From Margaritifera margaritifera (Eukaryota; Mollusca; Bivalvia; Unionida; Margaritiferidae): DNA of 64,000 nucleotides. The notes under the pieces were generated by a model that did not search any database, was not told where the DNA came from, and saw only the letters and a program-made list of their open reading frames with translations. Position 1 is the first letter of the stretch, and each line of letters begins with the position of its first letter. This document shows positions 34,175-44,303 of the stretch, piece by piece. The stretch spans positions 4,742,501 to 4,806,500 of the forward strand of contig JAQPZY010001664.1 in assembly GCA_029931535.1 (NCBI GenBank), in the 5' to 3' direction. A program made the translations under genes and the position numbers.

Positions 34175-34570
34175 GTGAGTATATGTATTCCATTATGTAG
34201 AAAAATAAATCATTATATTGAATTTTGGTATCAACAGATCAACTTGCAATTTATATTATATAATTGATAATCATTGCCATCTGTTAATTATTTATCAGCA
34301 AAACTGTAGAAAAGTCATGTATCTGATGAAAATAGCATCTGAATAGATTGTATTTAGTATAAATTAGAAAAATATGCCACACACGTTCTGTCATATGCTT
34401 CCTTCTCTGTGTTTAATCCATTCATTGATTAGATTAACTTAAAAATGGAGATCAATTTTCATGATAGTTTTCTTTAAGAATTGTATATCTTGAAATACTT
34501 TTTAAAGTGTTATTATATGTAATCAAATACTGTGCTGTCCTTCTTGGAGGTTATGGTGTCTCAGAATGCA

Positions 34571-35680
34571 TTCTAGTACAGTATATTACCGCGGTCCACC
34601 TCTTATAAGGCCACCCCTTCTGCAGCAGGAAAATGGCTTTGTAAGAGGGGTGGCCATTCTAGAGAGGAACCACACAGATATGAGTAATATTTACATATAA
34701 AGTATGAAAGGCATAACTAGTTTTTAAATATTGGATATTTTCATTTTAAAATCATAGGAATGTTATGGAATCAGTGTAATAAAACTTATATCCATGTTAT
34801 TTAAAATAATTATGAATAATCATCAGTCATGGTGCAAAACCACCTTGTCAATAAAATCAGGGCACAAACATATGGCTGTAACTATCACTGACTGTTGAAT
34901 CCATTTTCCCACTACAGTAGAATGTATTACTGCAACGTTTGTTTGAATCTTTCTGACATCAGATTTCTCAAGAATGATCAAAGGACTCTCCCTCTTTTCA
35001 TTTAGCCAAATTGCTTTCACTTCTCTTTATAAACTGAGAATGTCTGACATTTTGCACTTTTTGGAACAACTTACTTCATTGGCAATTTCGTACCTTGTAC
35101 ACAAGATGCTCAGTGTTTACAAAGTAAGTGAGCTTGTTATGTGATCGACTGGTTTTAGTCTGGTACTCTTTCAAGTACATTTTGTAATCTATGAGAGAGA
35201 AGCCACAACGGCCAAGGAACCATTTTTACTTTTTGGCAACCAGATGTCATGCTGGCTTGAGCTGAACAATACTGTGCTTCTCATTTGTTAGCTTTTGTCA
35301 TCTTGATAATTATCGGCGGTAATAATAGCCAGTAATTATCAAAGTGATGAAACCTAGCATCTAAGGAACACACAGCAGTACTTGATTACTTACCTCTTTG
35401 TATGGATTAAAGTTACTTTATCAGAATGTTGGAACAAATGTCAATGTGTTGAATTTAGAAATCAACAAATAATCAAGAGATTTCTCTCTGTAAAACCCAT
35501 TTTGTGGCCGCTTGTGAGGGGTAAATTTGACAGCTTTTGTACTAATATGCTAGTCACTGGCTATGTTAGAGGGGTGGCCGTCCGAGAGGGGTACTTTTGT
35601 ACACAAACTCATTGGTTCCATGGAATTCTGGATGTATAAAGTGGGTGGCTGCTGGTCAGGGGGACCATTGTACCTTACTT
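34571..35680. mobile_element. Candidate ~1.1-kb element with terminal inverted repeats
   Basis: The left end GTACAGTATATTACCGCGG, TCCACC, TATAAGGCCACCC and the right end GGTGGCTGCTGGTCAGGGGGA, CCATTGTACCTTACT are roughly inverse to each other over about 40 bp. GGCCACCCCT (34609) and AGGGGTGGCC (34646) form a perfect 10-bp internal inverted pair, and GAGGGGT(A) words recur near the right end. It has no coding capacity. It would occupy most of intron 11. Confidence 0.45.
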
Positions 35681-35764
35681 GAGTGATAACTATTAACATA
35701 GCACAGTGGTATTATACATCGATGATTTATCCGAAAATAAATTATAGAAATCTTTGTATTCCAG

Positions 35765-35864
35765 GTGTGTTGAGCAGGTGAAAAATTCACAATACTTGGA
35801 TCTAGCTAATGATCTGGAAATTGACAAAGCAATTATGTTCCTGAAACAGAAGGACTTCAATCAG
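35765..35864 (+). CDS. IFT88: IFT88 coding exon 12 (residues 414-447)
   Basis: The exon follows GTATTCCAG, completes the split Trp codon and encodes CVEQVKNSQYLDLANDLEID then KAIMFLKQKDFNQ. LANDLEI(D/N)KA and LxQKD(F/Y)NQA are family signatures at the start of the next TPR group. The donor CAG|gtgatc, phase 0, is unusual because a (TC)n microsatellite starts four bases into the intron. Confidence 0.96.
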
Positions 35865-35866
35865 GT

Positions 35867-35868
<2 letters not shown>

Positions 35869-35916
<48 letters not shown>
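35869..35916 (+). repeat. (TC)n microsatellite at a splice donor
   Basis: About 24 CT dinucleotides with one interruption begin within the donor region of coding exon 12. Confidence 0.95.
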
Positions 35917-36370
35917 AAACTCCCTGTCTCTGTCTAACACCAACATGCACTGAGCTCTCCTGTGTATATTCTAACAAATGTTAAAGATACAAACATAAAT
36001 ACACCTAGTGTAGAACTTCTAAAAAGCAAATTGCTGTGGACCAAAGTTCTTTTGTTAAACATTTTCTGTTGCATGTGTTTTGGAGTTGACAGGCGAGAAC
36101 ATGCTTTACACCAGGATGACTGTGACTGCTATTCAGGTAAATGCTGCATGGATATGCAAGTGATTGAAATCTGAGTTATCAAAGTTTCATCATATATCAT
36201 GTTGAGCATATTTGTATTACTAGTGATATTGTCTAGTCTCCTTAATGTGATTCAGACTGTGGCCATTAAACACTTTGGACAAATCCATCTGTTTGATGTA
36301 TACATACAGTCAAATATGGATTATCCAGATGCTAACAGATAAGTTTATGTGGACACACAGATGAGCCATT
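35917..36370 (+). other. IFT88 intron 12, between microsatellite and SINE
   Basis: AT-rich intron sequence. Nothing recognised. Confidence 0.4.
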
Positions 36371-36566
36371 CCAAGCCACGGTAGCTCAATTGGTAGAGCA
36401 TTGGACTCGTAGTCCAAGGGTTGCAGGTTCGATACCTACCCAAGACAGCCCAGGTCAACTACCACGGTGTGTTCTTAGGAAATGCACTTATTTTCCATTT
36501 CCTTGACATGATATGGCCAAATAAAATGCTGAAAGTGCCATTAAAAACCAACCAACCAACCAACCT
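36371..36566 (+). repeat. tRNA-derived SINE
   Basis: The head has a near-perfect A box (TAGCTCAATTGGTAGAGCA, 36382-36400), an anticodon-like stem-loop TTGGA-CTCGTAG-TCCAA (CGT, tRNA-Thr-like) and a B box (GGTTCGATACC, 36426-36436). A tRNA-unrelated body follows. The 3' end is CCATTAAAAACCAACCAACC. The acceptor stem does not pair, so this is a SINE and not a tRNA gene. It lies in the sense direction of intron 12. Confidence 0.75.
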
Positions 36567-37304
36567 AAGTGTAAAGGTTGGACCAGGCTTATGAAGTACT
36601 GAACTAGAAGATGACATAAACATGATGTCATAATTTTATTGTTTTTCAAAAATGTTTTTTGACAACTGAAAAATAATAAAAAATAAAGAATGAAATTGAA
36701 GGAAACTTCTTTAAAAATTATAAATAAAGCAAATATTTTGTAAGGTACATTATTATAGTCAGAAAATAAAAAAACTATATTTTCATCAGCAAGATCCTTC
36801 TGATTGGGATGGCTCTTTGTGCATAAAATTATCAGTTTTCTGGACAGCCAGTTATCCATTCAAATTCCATGTCTCCTGATGTGTCTTGATAATTGATGTT
36901 TTACTGTACAAATTAATGTACATTTATTGAATTTTTCCCACTCATGTTGTCATTCTAAGTGATATTTGATAAATTATTAAACAGAAGCCAGATTAAAAGA
37001 CTTGACTGTATATTTACCCTGTGTATTCCCAGATTTACAGGTACTGACATTAATAAAACTTTCAAGACTGGTATTGAAAATTTACTCATAACTTTGTTGT
37101 GAAATACATACAAAGTTATCAGTGATTTATGGTTTTATTTTCAGCTCTTGCTACTTTTAGTCTTAGAATTAGACCTGCAGAGTCCTTATAAGAAAGTATG
37201 ATTGGTTTGCATTGGTGTTTTATGGCACACCAACACAAGTACAAAGTTCATTTTAGGCTGCACAATATAAGTGCAGTATTCATACTCTTTGTTTCAATTT
37301 TCAG
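36567..37304 (+). other. End of IFT88 intron 12
   Basis: AT-rich. Near 37208-37235 GGTGTTTTATGGCACACCAAC is an inverted fragment of the SINE-like 3' region. The acceptor is TTTCAATTTTCAG. Confidence 0.45.
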
Positions 37305-37391
37305 GCCATTGAGACATTGAAATCCTTCGAGAAAAAAGATTCCAAAGTTGCATGTACTGCAGCAACCAATTTGTCTTTCCTGTACTTCTTG
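37305..37391 (+). CDS. IFT88: IFT88 coding exon 13 (residues 448-476), last found
   Basis: The exon encodes AIETLKSFEKKDSKVACTAA then TNLSFLYFL. It continues the TPR begun in exon 12 (NQ|AIETLK). (L)EKKDS(K/R)V and AATNLSxLY are conserved. The donor is TTG|gtaagt, phase 0. The family continues with GKDFxxA and several further TPRs plus an acidic C-terminus, none of which I could locate downstream. Confidence 0.96.
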
Positions 37392-37539
37392 GTAAGTAAA
37401 TGAATCTATAAATTTCCCCAAAACATCTTTATTATGAATGAGATTAAATGTTAGTAAATGTTTATTATGAAGCAGCTATTGCCTCAAATATGAATGTCTT
37501 TGCACCTTTAAGGACAGGTACACTGTAAGTCTTCTGCAC

Positions 37540-38106
37540 CATTTTTAGAAGAGCTTATGTGATGGCCTTTCATCTGTTGTATCTCTGGTGTCATTAGCAC
37601 AAGTGTATTATCACTACTCCTCCCAAACTACTTGGAGGTTTGCCATGAAACTTTACAAACACATTCATCCCAGGGTCTTGAAAATCTTATTATTGGTATT
37701 CCTCCTGAATGGATGGTTGTATCAACATGGGGTTTTTACTGAAAGACTTTTTATAATATCTAGTTGGTCCTAAATGAAAATGGTGCCAATCTGACAGCCA
37801 ATATGGTTGCCATGGTGGCCATCTTGAAAATCTTGTTATCACTGTTCCTTCTGAATGGATGGTCATATCAGCATGGGCTTGTTTTCACTGAAAGATTTCT
37901 TTTGATGTCTAGTTGGTCCTAATTTAAAATGGTGCCAATTTTGACACCCAAGATGGATGCTACAATGGCCATCTTGAAAATCTTGTTATCTCTACTCCTC
38001 CTGAACAAATGGTCATATTGACATGGGTTTTTTTTCTAAAGACTTCTTATGATCTCTAGTTGGTCCTAAATGAAAATGGTACCTTTCAGACATTCATTAG
38101 GGCCAC
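37540..38106 (+). repeat. M1 array, left part, interrupted by DIRS-B
   Basis: Head AGAGCTTATGTGATGGCC, then units with AAAATCTTGTTATCACT, CTAGTTGGTCCTAAATGAAA and ATGGTTGCCATGGTGGCCATC. It breaks off at AGGGCCACCA. The matching continuation GATGGTTTCAATACTAGCAG is found at about 43572, after DIRS-B. Confidence 0.8.
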
Positions 38107-38204
38107 CATCTTTTGGGATGGCTGGATTCGGGATGGCTTACATTCCTAACATTAATGTGACCAGGGAATGTAAGCCCTCCCGAATCCAGCCATCCCAAAA
38201 GATG
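38107..38204. repeat. 40-bp-arm palindrome at the left end of DIRS-B
   Basis: The arm 38107-38146 (CATCTTTTGGGATGGCTGGA, TTCGGGATGGCTTACATTCC) is the reverse complement of 38165-38204 with one mismatch. The loop is TAACATTAATGTGACCAG. The left arm plus loop matches the right repeat and its outer sequence at about 43460-43520 in direct orientation. Confidence 0.92.
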
Positions 38205-38638
38205 AAAATTCATCTTTCCGGTCTATATTATATAGACAAAGGGCAATAACTCTTAACCATTACCTTCCCTTGCTATCACCAGGATGCACTAGTTTTAAGC
38301 TTTCGCTGTGAACTGACAATACATTGTTCACATCACCTCCCAAATTCCATTGGAAATTTGTTCTAAATTTCATCTATCCATTGAGGATTTTTATATTTTC
38401 AGATATATTGAGGATTATTCTGCAGGTGGTATACATTTTTTTTTTATTTCTGACCAAATTTATGTGAATTTTCTCACTTACGCAAACTTAGTTTCTGCGA
38501 TCTCTGACCACATGGTTCTACACGGCAGCACTGTAACAAGACGTGTTGTAGTTCATGTTGGGTTTCTGGCATTTGTTAATGCAGTCAAATATTAATTTAT
38601 TCTTTTCTTTTCTTTACTTTGTCATTTCAGAACAAAAC

Positions 38639-39433
38639 ATGATGACAAAATGTGTTAAATGCAAGAAATTTAAGGCCAGTGAGGACTCTCATGACTTGTG
38701 TCTTGCCTGTACAAAGTGTACCTCATCGGCAACTTGCAGCATGTACGCCAGTTGTTCGGAGAACAGATGGTCTACAGTACTCAGAAAAACTGCCACCGTT
38801 CAATTACTGTATGGCTTCTGTAGCATATTGTCCCATGCCTCAGCCATGGAATGTTAACACTGCTGGGGATCTTAGTGATAGATCCGTCCGTCTGCCTAAC
38901 ATTACCAATACTCCAGTAGTACAGCCGTCTATACTGCTATCGGTACGCCCAACACCCATACTGACTGATTTTGTTTTTGACCAGCCATCCGTACAGAGTT
39001 GATGGCTACATCCTATGGATACGGCTAGCCAGTTGCTCATGGCGTACCCTTTTGGACAATACCATGACAGTCTTAAAGACAACAGCCATGCCTCTTCTGT
39101 GCCATCTGGTATGTATTATCTGGATGTTGATCTTGATCCAGAACAGAACGACCTGCACACTAAGCCTGACAGTGTTTCATGCTTGGATCCCACTATGGAG
39201 AGCACTGAGTACAGTTTTAAGGCTGCAATAGAGGAAATATATTGGGTACTGAATGTGTGCCACCCCCCTATTCAATGCCGGCCTACATGATCAAGGTCTC
39301 CGTCGATCTTGACGACAAGGAAATCAACTCTTCCTTCAGTCTTCTCCCACAGTCTGGGAAAATTAAGGAAATTGCCAAGTGGTTATCTGCCAAGATCAGC
39401 AACCCAGGCAGTTCTAAAGCCTTTTTTTTTTGA
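38639..39433 (+). pseudogene. DIRS-B ORF1 (gag-like), frameshifted
   Basis: MMTKCVKCKKFKASEDSHDL then CLACTKC opens a CxxC...CxxC module. A Pro/Ser/Thr-rich stretch follows, then PFGQYHDSLKD, YYLDVDLDPEQND and TEYSFKAAIEEIYWVLN, and SSFSLLPQSGKIKEIAKWLS. The pieces lie in different frames (38555-38857, 38652-39002, 39015-39290, 39242-39433). DIRS ORF1 products are generally taken as gag-like. The shared CxxC start with DIRS-A supports the assignment. Confidence 0.72.
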
Positions 39434-40284
39434 GAGCCACTTACCAGCATCCTTCGCATCTCGCTGGTATAAGACCCATTCCGATACCATTTCTACTGAT
39501 CTTCCAGCACTAGACAAAAACTACGCTGTGGTCAATCTGACTTCGCCTGTTTTTTATTAGGTGGATAAAGCTGTTTTTCATGCCACTTTGAAGCTGGTTC
39601 ACAATATAATAGCCACATCTTTTTTACTTGATTTAGCATCTCTGCCAATCTTCAGGTTTGCCGAGAAGTCTGGCAATGAGCATGCATGGGAGTCAATAGC
39701 CAGGATAGATAATATGATCAACAGGGTGGCCCACCATTCTATGGCCAATGTTTGACTGCTTCTGCCAACTTTTACCTTGTGCTGTGGGATGCATGCTTAT
39801 AGTCTACCTTGCTCAAGCCACACCATGCTGTGACCCTGTGGACCACTCCCTTCAGTTCACCTATGATGTTCAGTGGCAAGATAGATGATGTGCAGAGGCA
39901 GGCAGCTCAAGAACTATCCCTCAACCTCGCTGCACAGTCACCATTGCCTTGTAAACCCTCTCAAATCCATCCTCAATGACATGATGAACGGAGACAAAGG
40001 GATATGAGATCATTGGCTCCACACATCCAAGACCAGCCTCGATCTCATCCCTACATACAGAGACAACCAGTTAATCAGTCTTGGAGGTAGTTTTATAGAG
40101 GGGGTGGGAGACAAAGTTTCTTCACCTTCTTGCCGTTGATCTGTGTCCCCCGACTGCCCACAAACATCCTTCCTGTGAGCACCAGACTTGCACTTCAAAG
40201 AGCATTGAATCGATCTTCTTCCACAAAGTAAGGGGGCAATCCAAATCCAGATCAGGATGCTCATCAAGAAGAGGGTGATGGAGA

Positions 40285-41900
40285 TTGTTCAGAATCCACA
40301 ATCTCCAGGATTCTACTCCAGGCTTTTCTGGTCAGGAAGGCCAATGGCAAACTCGGGTCGATTATCGACCTGAGTCAACTAATTCAATTTATACTCATAC
40401 CAAAATTCAAAATGGAGATGGCAAGATCAGTCTTTCTCTCCATCTGTCCAAACTAATTTGCTCTCAGTCTCAGCCTGGCAGATGCATATTTTCATGTTCC
40501 CATCCATCTGCCCTAATGGAAATTTCTTCGGTTTGCATACCATGGAAGTTTTTATCAGTTTTGCAATCTCCCTTTCAGCTTGAACATAAATCCTTGGGCC
40601 TTCATGAAACTAATCTACTGTGTCATCTCCCTGTTCCATATGACTTCATCTACTATGATGATAGCATACTTGGATGACATTCTCCAAAAACATATGGTAA
40701 GTTTGATTCTAGTCAAGGGAAAGAACGATCTCCTATCCCTTTTAAATCATCTAGACTTTCTGATCAACTGGGGAAAGTCCAGTCTTTGCTCATATCAGCG
40801 GTTCGTCCATCTGGGTTTGGAATTTCTCACCCACCACAACCTTGTATGTCTTCCCCAACTTTGGGTGGTCCATATCTTTGAGCTTGTACAGAAATGGATC
40901 ACAGCCAGGGAGTTCTGCAACTCCTCAGATTGTTCAATGCAGCAGCGGATCTAATCCTGCTGAGTCGCCTCTACATGCACCTTTGCAGATGGCCTTGCTG
41001 TCTCAGTGGCGCCCCTTTTCAATGCTGTTCGATTACAGGATCAGCATAATGAGCAAGATAGTACCATTCCTGGATCAGTAGCACAACCAAGGTTGGCTCA
41101 CAACAGGAATACCGCTGGAACAACCCCAACCAGACTTGACCGTGTGTGTAAGGATGCAAGTACCTGTGGTTGGGGAGCCCATCTGTTGCCGGGCTTTGAC
41201 ACTGTCAGCGGCCAATGGGATCCGGAGAACACAGGTCTCCGCATCAATCTCTTGGAGATGAAAGCTAACATCAAAGCCTTTCATATCTGGAGAGACGTTC
41301 ATCAGGGCAAGATCATGTTCATAATGTCGACAAATCGATGGTTGTGACATACCTCCTCAAACAGGGTGGTACCAAATCACCCCAAATCTGCTTTCTGATC
41401 TGGGAGTTACGTCATTGTTGCGCACATTGCAACATCGCCATCCAGATCAGATATATTTCCGGCAGACTCAGTGTCTTGGCTGATTCTCTGTCTAGGAAGA
41501 GCCAGATTCTCCATACAGAATGGTCCTTCCATCAATCAGTCTTTCATCAGATTTGCCTGCTGTGGGAGTGTCCGATGAGTGACCTTTTTGCGACCAGGTG
41601 AAATCACACACTGCCAACCTTTGTCTCTCCAGTACTGGATCCCGAGGCTTGGGCCATCGATGCCCTTTCTATCAGTTGGGATTGTTTGTAGGTCTGTGCC
41701 TATCTCCTAATGGTCTTGGTAGCAAAAATTATACAGAAATTGAAGGGCCAGAAGCGAAAATGATTCGGATTGCCCCTCTCCTCTGGGACATGTCTTGGAT
41801 CAACAATCTCCTCAATCTAGCAATAGATTTGCCCAGGAAGCTGAATCTTCTGAAACGGCCTCAGACTCAAGTGTTCCATCCATGTCCGGGCTGACTTCTT
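40285..41900 (+). pseudogene. DIRS-B reverse transcriptase and RNase H, frameshifted
   Basis: IIDLSQLIQ-like and ADAYFHVPI-like segments are followed by RT motif C, YLDD (40667-40678), then FVHLGLEFLTH. RNase H is seen as DASTCGWGAHLLPGFDTVSG near 41153 and INLLEMKANIKAFHIW. DIRS-typical sequence follows: YISGRLSVLADSLSRKSQIL and CPMSDLFATR. At least four frame changes and stops interrupt it, so no active protein can be made from this copy. Confidence 0.82.
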
Positions 41901-42900
41901 CATGCCTGGCTCTTGTCAGGAGAGCCCTGCAGCATTAAGAATTTAACCCTTCGATCGTAGAAAGAATCGCACAAGCAAGAAGGCCCTCCACTTTAAAGGC
42001 TTACAAGGGAAAGTCGCGGGTCTTCATGGATGGACTTGTGCAAAGTCAGCAACATCGTCCCTTTGAGTGCCTCAATCCCACAAGTAGGTGACTTTTTTCT
42101 CTGGCTGTTCAAGGAGAAAAAGTTGGCCCCGATTACTATTAAGGGCTACTGCTCCATGATATCTGACACTTTCTGTCATCATGGCAGAGAGGATCTTGGT
42201 CATGACAAAGACCTCTCAGACTTGTTGGCCAACTTTGATCTGCATAGGCCTAAATTACTCGCACTGTTTCCCAAGTGGAATCTTTCCTGGGTTCTGACTT
42301 GGCTGAATTCAAGCAAATTCGAGCCCTTAGCCAGGACCTCGTTGAAGCTCCTTTCGTGCAAAACCTGTTTGCTGATAGTATTAGCTTTGGCATGCAGAGT
42401 CAGTGAGTTACATGTCCTCTCTGTTGACCCAGCCTATCTTCAGTTTTGATCAGATGACTCGGCGGTCCTTATGATGCCACCCTGTTTCATCTGTAAGAAT
42501 CGGTTGCCATCAGTGGGCAATCAGAAAGTCATCATATGCCCTCTCTCCTGAATTGACATACCCAGAGAGGTGTTCAAACAGGATCCAGTCTGTGCTCTCA
42601 AGCTTTATCTGAGGCGAACTGAGTCAATTTGTGGAGCTTGAAAGCATTTCTTTCTTCCAATTAAGCCTGGGAAAGAGAATATAACCCCTCAAGCCCTCTC
42701 ATCATGGCTGAAGTGGGTAATACGAACGGCATACTCTGATGTCTCACCAGAAAGAGTCGTCTCATGAAAATCTCTGCTCATGAGATCAGACCAATGTCTG
42801 CAAACCTTGCTTTTGACTGCCATGTTTCTATCAGAGACATCATCAAGGCTGTTGGCTGGCATGCATAGGTGACCTTCTCGAGTTTTTACCTATGAGGTTT
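41900..42900 (+). pseudogene. DIRS-B tyrosine recombinase, degenerate
   Basis: LVRRALQ-like start near 41920, then FFLWLFKEKKLAPITIKGYC, SMISDTF, LFPKWNLSWVLTWLNSSKFE and RTSLKLLSCKTCLLIVLALA, then CRVSELHVLS with the first catalytic Arg. Near 42776-42793 SAHEIR gives HxxR, and FSSFYL at about 42872-42892 gives the nucleophilic Tyr. All catalytic positions I can check remain, although in different frames with stops. The intact frame 42030-42449 covers the N-terminal half. Confidence 0.82.
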
Positions 42901-43231
42901 AGCTCCACAGCGACACACTCTGGAAACTGGTAGGCCCAGTCTCAGTCGCACAGTCTGCTACCATTCCCAATTGACATCAGCACAACCTCCAGACAGGCAC
43001 CCTCCACAGCTTTTGCTGGATTCACCCAGAAATTCTATTTGGTAAGATTTCATTCATTTCTTCTTCCCAGACCTAAACCATGTCGTATCCAGTTGTGCTG
43101 CTCACAAGTTAGGAGAGTGGGTTATCCTTCATATGGGGAATCCAGCCTTCTTCCCTCGAAGGTTACCCGAGGTATAGGTAGGATGCTGAACATTCCCTTC
43201 TCCTATTACCTATTCTCTCAACGTTAATGTG

Positions 43232-43310
43232 ATCAGGGAACGTATTTGAAAGAGAAAGCAAATTTGTTGATAAATTATGTTTTGCCTAGAGTACTTACAT
43301 TATTTTAACA
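43232..43310 (+). repeat. DIRS-B internal complementary region
   Basis: GAGAAAGCAAATTTGTTGAT, AAATTATGTTTTGCC and AGAGTACTTAC are an imperfect reverse complement of the right terminus at about 43520-43570 (GTAAGTATTCTAGG, ACATAATTTACTGACAAATT). Confidence 0.82.
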
Positions 43311-43379
43311 CCCTCCGATCCTGCCCGCAATGCGAGCATCCTGTTTACAATGTTTCGCTTAGCATAAATCTAGTGCCAC

Positions 43380-43503
43380 CTAGCGATGGGAAGCGGATGT
43401 AATGGGCAAGAGTTATTATCCTTTGTCTACATAATATAGACAGGAAAGATGAATTTTCATCTTTTGGGCAGCTGGATTTGGGAGGTAGTAGGGCTTATAT
43501 TCC
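43380..43503 (-). repeat. DIRS-B right inverted terminal repeat
   Basis: AAGAGTTATTATCCTTTGTC, TACATAATATAGACAGGAAA and GATGAATTTTCATCTTTTGG are the reverse complement of 38165-38290 with scattered changes. Confidence 0.88.
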
Positions 43504-43569
43504 TAATGTTAATGTGATCAAGTAAGTATTCTAGGAGAAACATAATTTACTGACAAATTTGCTTTCTCA

Positions 43570-43720
43570 AGAATATCAGAGATGGTTTCAATACTAGCAG
43601 TTAAAAGGAAGAAACAGACTTATGTTGGATTCCTGGAAATTCTATTCGGCCTGTAGAGTGCTAGTCTCATTGAGGGACTCTTTTAATTACAGCCTACCAG
43701 CTTTACTCTCAACTTAACAT
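43570..43720 (+). repeat. M1 array, right part (after DIRS-B)
   Basis: GATGGTTTCAATACTAGCAG, TTGGATTCCTGGAAATTCT and TCATTGAGGGACTC match the M1 3' ends at 58395-58500 and 63810-63890. It is the other half of the copy interrupted at 38106. Confidence 0.82.
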
Positions 43721-44303
43721 TTTGGAACCATTTTATATTCAAAACAGGATGCAAAAAAAAACTAATCTTGATTTGTTTTAATAACCTCTATTGATACTGA
43801 AAACTATTCTTCTTTTTGATAGGTATCCGCTTTTCTAATGTCATTTTCTGCAGTCACCCATGTTTAATACCAAAACAGGATTTGTAGTTATATCCCATGG
43901 CAGAATTTCACATGAGATCATGACTTGGAAATACACTCTTAACAAGTTGATTATAACTTTGAAGAGCACTTTAATGAATTAATTGAAAAGTATCATGTTT
44001 AATATTCAGATTTAAGACATGATGAATATATGCCTATCAGCATTGGAAATTTAACATATCACATTTTTACAATACCCAGACTTGTATATTTCACTTCCCC
44101 AAGAATATAGACACCAAAAACTCGGTGAACAAATAACTTCACCAATAGGATTAATTTCACACCTTCCCATCCTTACCAATTTAAATTATTTTTAAAAGTT
44201 GTTTATATTATTTCTCTGCATTTTGGAATGAACCTCGGTTTTTAACAAGTAATTTCATGGTCATAATTGCTGTCAAAATAAGAACTGTCATCAAGTTTTC
44301 AGT
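43721..44303 (+). other. Intron 13 spacer, nothing recognised
   Basis: AT-rich sequence between the M1 right part and the hAT-like copy 2. Confidence 0.45.

Larger units (their letters stand above)
4124..37391 (+). other. IFT88: IFT88 gene span within the window (partial gene)
   Basis: Thirteen coding exons encode 476 residues of intraflagellar transport protein 88, a tetratricopeptide-repeat scaffold of the IFT-B complex that carries cargo along cilia and is needed for ciliogenesis. The order seen is an acidic N-terminus (EDEDDVYSGFNEYN), RTSHGRRPP, a Gly/Ala/Arg/Met-rich stretch, RPMTAVRAAGYTSAG, a charged helix (SPEEKIRQLEKKVNELIEE), then TPR repeats from about residue 206. This order and wording match animal IFT88 along the whole length. 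The last exon found ends in phase 0 after ATNLSFLYFL, where vertebrate IFT88 continues for about 350 more residues. No continuation was found between 37392 and 64000. Confidence 0.95.
38107..43570 (+). mobile_element. DIRS-B: near full-length DIRS-type retrotransposon
   Basis: A left end palindrome, left repeat (38165-38290), ORF1, RT with YLDD, RNase H, tyrosine recombinase, internal complementary region (about 43232-43310), right repeat (about 43380-43503) and right terminus are present in order. The insertion point is given by the interrupted M1 repeat: AGGGCCACCA before and GAGATGGTTTC after, compared with GACCACTAGATGGTTTC in the copy at 63800. Frames are broken by several stops and shifts, but less than in DIRS-A. 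Confidence 0.9.

Noticed and set aside
36375..36447. Functional tRNA-Thr(CGT) gene
   Set aside because: The anticodon arm is good, but the acceptor-stem halves do not pair and a SINE body and tail follow directly.
36488..36859. 123-codon open frame on the - strand
   Set aside because: It overlaps the SINE tail and AT-rich intron, and its residues are low complexity (Phe/Leu/Lys runs).
9745..43570. DIRS-A and DIRS-B as active elements
   Set aside because: Both have several stops and frameshifts in all reading frames. DIRS-A also lacks RNase H and the second recombinase Arg.
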